DNA from: Impatiens glandulifera | Lineage: Eukaryota; Streptophyta; Magnoliopsida; Ericales; Balsaminaceae | Length of the DNA: 64,000 nt | Reading direction: 5' to 3' | Assembly: GCF_907164915.1 (NCBI RefSeq) | Contig: NC_061869.1 | Span: 15,291,125 to 15,355,124, forward strand | In this document: piece after piece, positions 56,251 through 64,000 of the stretch | Position numbering within the stretch: the first letter of the stretch is position 1 | Layout of the letters: every line of letters begins with the position of its first letter | Notes under the pieces: generated by a model | What the model was told of the DNA's origin: nothing | Database searches by the model: none | The model's input: the letters and a program-made list of their open reading frames with translations, nothing else | Position numbers and translations under genes: made by a program

Positions 56251-56902
56251 TTTTAGTTTTATACTATCACTCTCAAAGACTTAAGTCTTTCATTCCCATC
56301 ACACTATCCGCCCACATATCACATATATCATCATATTTTCTCATGTGAACACATTAACCGTTATATCACTTATAATTGTTGATCTTAATTTAAAATTAAG
56401 TGAATATATATATATATATATATATAAAAAGTTTTTAACTAACCAAATTATGTGTTTTTAAATATATAATATAATAACTAAATTAACAAGAAAAAATATT
56501 TTTATTTAGAGAGAAAAATAAAACTTGAGTGCATGAAATTTAAAATTGTATTATTATTATTATATATATATTTATATTATAAATATTTAAAATATTTAAA
56601 CCTAACATATATTATAAGATTAAATAAAAGTTATAATTTCATTAAAATAAATAAATGTATATAAATTAGAAGAGATAAAAAATTATATTATATTATATTA
56701 TATATATATATATATATATATATGATTTATAAAAAAAATTGTTTAGGTAGTTTTTCTTTCCTTTCCATGCATTTATAAAAAAAATTGTTTAGGTAGTTTT
56801 ACTTTCCTTTCCATGCATTTTTAGTATCCTTCTTTTTCATACAGTAAGGCATACAACACCGAAATTACAAGAATCACTGTCGGATAAAAAACAATCAAGA
56901 AT
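56251..56902. other. AT-rich spacer
   Basis: Counterpart of 23700-24480 with several deletions. A ~45-bp duplication (ATTTATAAAAAAAATTGTTTAGGTAG twice, 56725-56815) is specific to this unit. No coding region. Confidence 0.5.
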
Positions 56903-57300
56903 AATTTTTTCTATCAAATAAGAACAAGTTCATATAAAGAAAGAAATCAAGATGAGAATATGCAGTATTTATCTACCTCTTCAGTTCATCCCCCGTTCAT
57001 TGCAATAGGAAGGGGAATGAGAAGAGGAAAAGTAAGGGGAAGAGGAAGACAATATGTTAAAATATCAGGTTGGTATGGAAATAAAAATCTTGATTGAAAT
57101 AATTAGGATTTGATACAGTTTATAATCTTTGTTTGCAATCTCTATTTCTTGTATGTTTGATTGCTACTAATCAGGTTCTTTAGGGTCGTTTGATTGTTAT
57201 TTTAAAATCCTAGCAAAGGTTTGTCTAGCTTTGATTCTTGACCATCCCACTTTTAAGATTTTAATGAAATTATTTTAACCGTTTTCCTAAAAAAAAAAAA
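56903..57300 (+). mobile_element. Poly(A)-ended retroposed insert (~395 bp)
   Basis: Absent at the matching place in unit 1 (about 24467-24480), ending in CCTAAAAAAAAAAAAA. A short frame includes IAIGRGMRRGKVRGRGRQYV before a stop, followed by a 3'-UTR-like stretch. The structure fits a 5'-truncated LINE 3' end or a processed mRNA fragment. Target duplication not clear. Source gene not recognised. Confidence 0.45.
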
Positions 57301-57549
57301 ATTGCATACAAAAAGTCAATGGTGTGTTTTGAATTGTTATTTCAGGAGTGAAATGATTGTGTTGCCTGTCTATTCATTTATTCTAAAGCATTCAAGTGGG
57401 AAGGATTCGTATGAGGTTCAGATAACACTAAAATATATAAAAAATATTTAATATCTTATTTATAAATATAAAATTATTTATGAGACAATATATATTTCTA
57501 TATGATAAGCTAAAAAATTTATATTTTTATAAAATTAGTAATGAAAGAG

Positions 57550-57604
<55 letters not shown>

Positions 57605-57736
57605 TATAAATATATATATAAATATATAAATATATAAATATAAAGAAAATAAAAATTAATTATGAGAGATAAAAAAAAATAGATAATATATATATGATAA
57701 GAGAGAAAATAAAAAAATAATAATAAAAAAATAGAA

Positions 57737-57777
<41 letters not shown>

Positions 57778-58152
57778 TATATATATATATAAAACTATAT
57801 ACGTAATGCCTTAATCTAATTGTATTTGACACATGAGTAGGTAATACTTCACTTTTGTGTATAAATGTCATTTTATTAGTGAAATACATACACTGCATGA
57901 GTATGAGTAGAATCGAAATAATCTAACTAACTCATAAACCCAACTGTAATTTAGAATTTAAAGAAAAAAATAATATATTAAATTATTTTATATATTTATT
58001 TTACTTAAATATAAATATAACATAATAATTTTAAATCATTATTAATTAAATATATATGTTTATAATTTATTACAATAACTAACATATTAATTTTAAAAAA
58101 TTATTATTAATTAAATATATATCACATTCATATTGTTTATTAATAACATAAG

Positions 58153-58194
<42 letters not shown>
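57301..58194. other. AT-rich junction between unit 2 and the third defensin-like copy
   Basis: 57301-57780 matches the end of unit 1 (24480-24985). 57781-58194 has no counterpart and nothing recognisable except (TA)n tracts (57555-57600, 58158-58193). Confidence 0.5.
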
Positions 58195-58196
<2 letters not shown>

Positions 58197-58608
58197 TCAT
58201 CACAATTAAGATTATAAATAATATTTTTGTAAACGTGAAAATAAATATTAATTAATTCTTTCATATAATAAAATTGTATTAAGATAAAAAAAAACCCTCC
58301 AGAAACTTTATTATTGCCACAAAGACGAGGGATGACACGAAAAAACAAAATATTAAAAATTACATAGACACAAACTTCACGGCGCAGTCTCACAAGCCCC
58401 TTGAGCATTATATCCAACTTTACTCTAGCAAAGAATAGTGAATTGCAGTTTATCACAGTTATGTATATAGACTGGAATCTCTGCAAGCATTATAAAAAAA
58501 AGTATTTTCTTACAAAATCACAATAACAATGTTATGAATAAGAAGATTAGAGTAAAAAAAATTTCCATTAAACAATAATATTCACACTATAATGAATTTA
58601 ACTATAGG

Positions 58609-58662
58609 TATAGGTAGTGATGGACCTACTAGGGATCGGGCCTCCCCAACCTTTTAAGATAT

Positions 58663-58748
<86 letters not shown>

Positions 58749-60155
58749 AAGCTTTACATTGCTGGTTTTGGAGCTAACGAAAGCACTGCCTCTCATATTT
58801 CCTTTATAATAATACCTCACACTTCTTTTTATAAAATGATAATTTTTTTATTTTATTTTATACAAACATTATTTTCTAATATATAAATATTTATAATAAA
58901 CTAACACTTTCTTTTATAAAAATTAATAAAAAAAAATTAATTCTATAATTAATTATAGTATTCTAATTTCAAATATAATTTTATTAAAGTAATTATTATT
59001 AATATTTTATTTTATACCAAAATATTTTCTAAAATTCAATATTTATAATAATACATAAATTTTAGTTAATATATAAATAAGATTTATTTATATAAGTTAA
59101 AAAATATAAAGAATTATATATAAAATAATAAAATTCATATAATATTATTATTTATTTTAAAACTACATTTATATTATAATTATATATATATATATATATT
59201 ATTAATTTCAATATAATTAATAATACAAATTACTTATAAAATAAAGATTAAAATAACAATTTATATAAATATAACGGTAAAATATTATTTTACATTTCTT
59301 AATTTTAAATTAGTTTTAAACTAGTTCAACAAATAAATGTATTTGTTAGATTTTATTTAAGGGCCTAAGGTTGTGACACATATTTATTTTTAGTTATTTA
59401 TTTTATGTAGGATATAGAATAATGAAGATGTTCTATAAACGAATTTGTACTTCTACATCACATGACCAGCCTGAGTCTGAGCCTTCTCAATCAATTAATG
59501 AGCCTACTAATGAGCCTAATATTACTGATCAAATATACATTGTTAGAATATAGCATATCAAAAGATGCATCATTTTGTTTTTGGTGTTATCTTTTGAAGC
59601 CTTTAAATATAGAAAACGTAGATGATATTTTTATAGGAGATAGGTACAAAAATTGGAAAAGAGCATTGGAAAGATTCAATCGTCATATGAGAACTTCAAA
59701 TAGTTGTCATAATAAAGCTAGAATTCAATTTGAATCATTTCAAGATAAAAGAAATAGCGTGAGAAACGTTTTATGAACACATGGTCGTGATATAGAAATA
59801 AATTATCGCACCCGTTTAACGACAATGTTTGATGTAACACACTTTCTATTCAGGCAATGATTACCTTTTCGAGGACATGATGAGTCAAGTAGTTCATCAA
59901 ATAATGGTAATTTTCTTAAATTGATTGATTGGTATAGTCAACGTAATGAAGAGATTTTGTCTTCTTTTATATCGACTTATGGACAAGAATAATTTAGTAA
60001 TTGTGCTGGTTAGTGTTTTGTAATTGTGCTTGTTAGTATTTTTATGTAATTACCGAGTAAAATTTTAATTAAAAAATGCATTTATTTGATCGACAAAAAA
60101 ATGCTACGTTACTATTTATTTGACCCCCGAGAAAATATTTCTGGGTCCGCCGCTA
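58609..60155. mobile_element. hAT element (ZMYM1-like family) in the intron of defensin-like copy 3
   Basis: Left end region TAGTGATGGACCTA (58615-) and right end TGGGTCCGCCGCTA (…60155) are imperfect inverted repeats of the TAGYGGYGGACC type common in plant hAT elements. Flanks ACTATAGG (58601-58608) and ACTATAAG (60156-60163) are a near-perfect 8-bp target duplication of the intron sequence. A (TA)n tract (58669-58743) and a transposase remnant lie inside. The exact left border is uncertain by six bases. Confidence 0.7.
59540..59820 (+). pseudogene. hAT transposase N-terminal fragment (TTF-type zinc finger)
   Basis: Reads SISKDASFCFWCYLLKPLNI, then NWKRALERFNRHMRTSNSCH, the TTF-type zinc-finger region of plant ZMYM1-like hAT transposases (KDAAFCF-CYLF; F-NWKKA; F--H----S-H). 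Ends in TGA; a related frame continues (RGHDIEINYR) with further stops. The catalytic and dimerisation parts are missing. Confidence 0.75.
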
Positions 60156-60295
60156 ACTATAAGTATAACTCAACACAATCAAGAAAATAATATATCACAA
60201 ATTATATTATAATATGATAAGAAATATTTAAAATAAATTACCTGAGAAACTAAACAGAAATAGAAGAACGAATAAATAGCTGTAGAACTTTTCAT

Positions 60296-60600
60296 AGTGA
60301 ATTTATGGTTTAGTTGACTACTTTTCTTATTATATTAGTTTACAAAAATAAAATATTGAAACCATCGAGTACTTTTATACTAAAATAATGCAACAATAAA
60401 AAATTATATATTTATTAATGGTTACTTTTTTAAAAGTTATCTTATAAAATAAAATCTACAAGATTATATTAATACACATAAGTACCCATGTTGACAAAGA
60501 TGTTCATTTGGCATAGTCATTCCTCAATTCGTTGTAAATTTTCTACTTCCCGTATATCGCTTTTTACTAACATGAATTTCATGCATTTGCATAGATAAAA
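60296..60600. other. Promoter-side flank of defensin-like copy 3
   Basis: Keeps the TATA context (about 60370-60385) and sequence up to CCCATGTTGACAAAG as in copy 1, then diverges. No coding region. Confidence 0.5.
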
Positions 60601-61560
60601 ATATATATATTTAAAATATTATTTATTTATTAGTATTTTAGATAAAATTAATATTATTTAAATCTAATTAATTTAATATTGGGTATCTCACTTAACCCAC
60701 CAATTGACCATCATGTTGTGATTCACATTTTTTCATGTCTTTTTTATCTCTTGTGAAATCACCCACCAATCTAAGTCGACTTTACACTCGACAAACCACC
60801 CACTTGACCTCCATCTCATTACCCCATACTTTCAAATGCTCACCAAATCAACCACTAATTATGACCTCACACTCGACAAATCACCAACCACCCGACCTCC
60901 ATCTCATGACCTCACACTTTAAAATGCTCGACAAACCAACCAATAATTCTGACCTCACACTCGACAAACCACCCTACCTCCATCTCATGACCTCACACAT
61001 TCAAATGGTCGTCAAACCAACCAATAATTCCGACCTCACACTCGACAAATCATCCGACCTCCATCTTGTGACCTCTTCAAATGCTTACAAAACCAACCAC
61101 TAATTCCGACCTCACACTCGATAAACCATCCACCACCCGACCTCCATCTCATGACCTCACACTTTCAAATGCTCGTCAAATCAACCAATAATTCCGACCT
61201 CACACTCGATAAACCACCCGACCTTCATCTCGCGACCTCTCACTTTCAAATAATCGACAAACCAACCAATAATTCTGACCTCACACTCGATAAATCACCT
61301 GACCTCCATCTCGTGTTCTCTCACTTTCAAATGCTCGTCCAGACAACCACTAATTTCGAGTTCACACTTTTATATGCATCATATCATTTGTTTAAAAGTT
61401 GTATCATCATATATTATAGTCAATAATGCATTCTTGAAAATTAAAATATAAATGTTTTGGAATTTCAACCTTGGTCTCAAACGTAAAATGTGAATACTTT
61501 AACCGCTAGAACACTTGAGTTGTTGAGATAATTTTATTATTTTGTGTATGTATATATACT
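60600..61560. repeat. Half-copy of the foldback minisatellite
   Basis: 60740-61340 holds about eight units with CACTCGACAAACCACC, GACCTCCATCTCATGACC and CACTTTCAAATGCTCG motifs in the orientation of the second arm (7960-8400). 60600-60730 matches the spacer 7800-7930. A tRNA-like arm end (GAACACTTGAGTTGTTGAG) follows at 61465-61545. The first arm is absent, so this copy cannot fold back. Confidence 0.65.
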
Positions 61561-61630
61561 TTGTATTTAATAGTTATTACAAATGTACAATAAAAGATAA
61601 AAATATATTTATATAAAATTAATGATGAAA

Positions 61631-61683
<53 letters not shown>

Positions 61684-61842
61684 CTATCCTCCTCACAATT
61701 ACTATTATAAAGAATATTTTGTAATCTTGAAAATAAATATTAAATAATTCTTTCATATAATAAAATTGTATAAAGATAAACAAAACCCTCCAGAAATTTT
61801 ATTATTGTGACAAAGATGAGGGATTACAAAAAAAACAGAATA

Positions 61843-63325
61843 TTAATGGTGATTACATAGACACAAACTTACCGGTGCCGTCTCACAAGTCCCTTGAGTA
61901 TTATTATTTCCAAATTTACTCTTGCAAAGAATAGTACATTGCAGTATATCACAGTTGTGTATATCGACTGGAATCTTTGCAAATCATGCATTTACCGTCC
62001 ACAATACACTTAGACGTATGTACTGGTATAACTAGCTCACTTAGACGTATGTACTAATAAAAAGTCATTTAAACATATGTATTATCAAAAATTGACTCAT
62101 TTAACCTCTTTTATAACCATAGTTAACTTTTATTTTTAAATATAAATATTTATTAATTAAATATTAATATATTTTCTCTCTCATTCTTTTCGTTAATTAA
62201 ACTAGGTAACTTATTTTATTCTTAAATTTTTTATTATTTTAATATTAATTTCTATTTTATATTTCATCTTTTTTTTTTATTAGTTTTTATTTCTTATATT
62301 TCTTAAATTTTCATTTTTTTAAAAAAATTTAACAACTTATTTATGAATTTTATGTTTTACTGTAATAATTTTTTTAAGAATTTTTTCTTATTTAATTTAA
62401 TATAATAAAAATGAAAAAGAATTTTTTCTTATTTAGTTTAATATAAATAAAAATGAAATTAATAATTTTTTATTTAATTTTTATTCACGACTTATATTAG
62501 TAGTAAAAGAATTGTTTTGTCTCATATTTGATTATTACTCTTTTGGTGTTTGATGAATGTGTTTTTATTATTATCCAATTCTTAATTATTAATTAATTTA
62601 TTTTTGTGTCGAAGAATTTTTATTGTTGAAAGAATTTTCATTGTTATATTCAATTATTGGGATTAAACCATTTTAAAATAATTAATAATTAATATAAATA
62701 TAAAAAAATATATATAAAAAAGAAGAAGAAATATAGAGTTAAAATAATTAATGATGAATGCTCGTATATGTAAAATAAAATTAAAATAGTCAATCATAAA
62801 TACTCATAGAAATAATAAAAAATTATAAATAAAAATAAAAATAAAAATAAAGGGTTCATTTATTAGTAATAAATGAAATAATAAATGAAAAGGAAAGAGA
62901 GAGAAAATATATTAATATTTAATTAATAAATATATAAATTTAAAAATAAAAGTTAACTATGGTTATTAAAAGAGGCGAAATGAGCCAATTTTTGATAGTA
63001 CGTACGTTTAAATGACCTTTTATTAGTACATACGTTTAAATGAGCTAGTTGTACAAGTACATACGTCTAAGTGAGCTTTTTTCCTATAAAAAAAAATATT
63101 TTTTTACCAAATCTTAATAACAATGTTATGAATAAAAATTAGAGTAAATAAATCTTAAATGAAACAATAATGAATTCAACTATAAGTGTTACTCAACATA
63201 CTCAAGAAAATAATATATCACAAATTATATACTACTATGATAAGAAAGATTTTAAAATATAAATTACCTGAAAAACTAAACAGAAATAAAAGAACAAATC
63301 CTAAAATAGTTGTAGAACTTTTCAT
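61843..63325 (-). pseudogene. Defensin-like gene copy 4, interrupted
   Basis: Exon 1 (63268-63325) is intact: MKSSTTILGFVLLFLFSFS with a GTAATTT donor. Exon 2 (61843-62007) keeps all six cysteines (C-x4-C-x3-C-x12-C-x7-C-x1-C) and ends NHH and TAA. A TGA replaces the codon after WTVNA, and a ~1.07-kb hairpin element (62008-63078) replaced the first codons of exon 2 and the acceptor. Residues between cysteines differ from copy 1 more than the cysteines and flanking Gly do, suggesting past constraint on the fold. Confidence 0.8.
62008..63078. mobile_element. Hairpin (foldback) MITE-like element
   Basis: About 185 bp at each end are near-perfect inverted copies of each other: ACTTAGACGTATGTACT... 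at left and ...AGTACATACGTCTAAGT at right. Within each arm a ~26-bp motif CTCAYTTARACGTATGTACT occurs about three times. The centre is AT-rich and non-coding. Target duplication could not be fixed because a ~12-bp target segment is missing relative to copy 1. Confidence 0.75.
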
Positions 63326-64000
63326 AGTGAATTTATGTGTTTAGTTGACTACTTTTTTTTATTATATTAGCTTACAAAAATAAAATATATTGAAACCATG
63401 TAGTATTTTTATACTAAAATAATGAAACAATAAAAAGTATATATATATATATTTATTAATGGTTACTTTCTTAATTAATAGTTATCTTATTAATTAAAAT
63501 CTATAATATAAAATATCTACAATAATATATTTAGTTGACAAAGTGACTTTCAGATATTTTATTAAAATATTTCGTCCGCCCTCCGGTCCACTTGGCATAT
63601 AGTTTGTTTGCTGGTATTTGGCATCATTTAGCTTATTTAATCATTTTATTGCTTTAAACCATTTTTTAAAAAATAAAAATTCAAAAATGATCTAGAATAA
63701 TTTTCTAAACAGAAATGAACAAAATATTTTATTTGGGACTGTTTGGTTTTATTTTATCATCCTTCCCAATAATATACATTACTTTCATTCTGCAACTACA
63801 ATTAAAATTAAAAAATCTTGATGATCCTTGCATTAAATAATGATTTTTTATATGCGAACTTGAATTTTGAGAGTAATTTTAGGTTTTAGCTCAATTCTAT
63901 CTTATCATGTTAATGTTATAGTTGTGTTTATTTTAGATGCATTTTTCTTACTTTTAAATTTCATGGCCTAGAAGCATGTTTAGGAACATAATGATAAATG
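63326..64000. other. Promoter-side flank of defensin-like copy 4
   Basis: TATA context at about 63400-63415; then collinear with 10655-11110, skipping the tRNA-like modules entirely. So those modules entered the ancestor of units 1 and 2 only. Continues past the window edge. Confidence 0.55.

Larger units (their letters stand above)
24986..57780. repeat. Segmental tandem duplication, unit 2 (~16 kb plus insertions)
   Basis: Repeats unit 1 (8953-24985) in the same order. Unit-2-specific insertions are the 106-bp-flanked 4.26-kb block (32777-37035), the 13.76-kb Copia element (38139-51900), a ~395-bp poly(A)-ended insert (about 56903-57300) and a 165-bp internal duplication in its plus-strand LINE. 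Removing these leaves about 15 kb, comparable with unit 1. Confidence 0.85.
58353..60295 (-). pseudogene. Defensin-like gene copy 3, disrupted
   Basis: Exon 1 (ATG at 60295) has a 4-bp deletion that shifts the signal-peptide frame. The intron contains a hAT element (58609-60155). Exon 2 lost its first ~45 bp and original acceptor, the second cysteine is Phe (TTC), and TAG and TGA stops lie in the cysteine domain. The remaining cysteine positions follow copy 1. Certainly non-functional. Confidence 0.8.

Overview
The window looks like intergenic, transposon-rich DNA of a flowering plant. It is very AT-rich, with long (TA)n tracts, Copia/SIRE-type, CACTA, hAT-like and LINE sequences, a short-intron secreted-peptide gene, a plant tRNA-Gly relic, and fragments of a NEK-type kinase and a type-B response regulator. 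The extra proteins in the large Copia element remind me of uncharacterised families in Lamiales/Gesneriaceae genomes, but that is memory, not a search, so I only propose 'eudicot, perhaps an asterid'.

Layout. 114-3223 is a non-autonomous CACTA element with a 3-bp target duplication. It carries a NEK-kinase exon and an inner hAT-like MITE (1717-2209) that contains a decayed tRNA-Gly. 4430-5740 holds a decayed Copia LTR and flank. 6580-8590 is a large inverted-repeat (foldback) region built of 85-90 bp tandem units. From 8953 a segment of about 16 kb is tandemly duplicated: unit 1 about 8953-24985, unit 2 about 24986-57780. Two short partial units follow (58195-60510 and 61680-64000). Every unit begins with a copy of the same small minus-strand gene, a signal peptide plus six-cysteine defensin-like peptide in two exons. 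Copy 1 (9121-9534) is intact. Copies 2, 3 and 4 are broken by a deletion, a hAT insertion plus point mutations, and a hairpin-element insertion plus a stop codon. The two large units also share a 1.64-kb hAT-like element carrying a response-regulator fragment, two LINE 3' fragments in opposite orientations, tRNA-like modules and a ~250-bp tandem array. After the duplication, unit 1 gained a solo LTR (17272-18699). Unit 2 gained a 4.26-kb decayed Copia-containing insert bracketed by a 106-bp direct repeat, and a 13.76-kb Copia element.

The most interesting system is that Copia element (38139-51900, minus strand). It is very young: two 1290-bp LTRs with three differences by eye, 5-bp target duplication, iMet-tRNA primer site and polypurine tract. 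gag and pol are intact but in different frames. Downstream of pol, where SIRE relatives may carry an env-like gene, lie three tandem diverged paralogues of one uncharacterised protein domain. Each is preceded by its own TATA box and pyrimidine-rich leader. The third is fused to a long acidic/basic and coiled-coil region that is interrupted by a single TGA. It looks like a retrotransposon that captured and amplified a host-type gene together with its core promoter.

Apart from the defensin-like gene and the Copia genes, I see no coding region likely to be functional.
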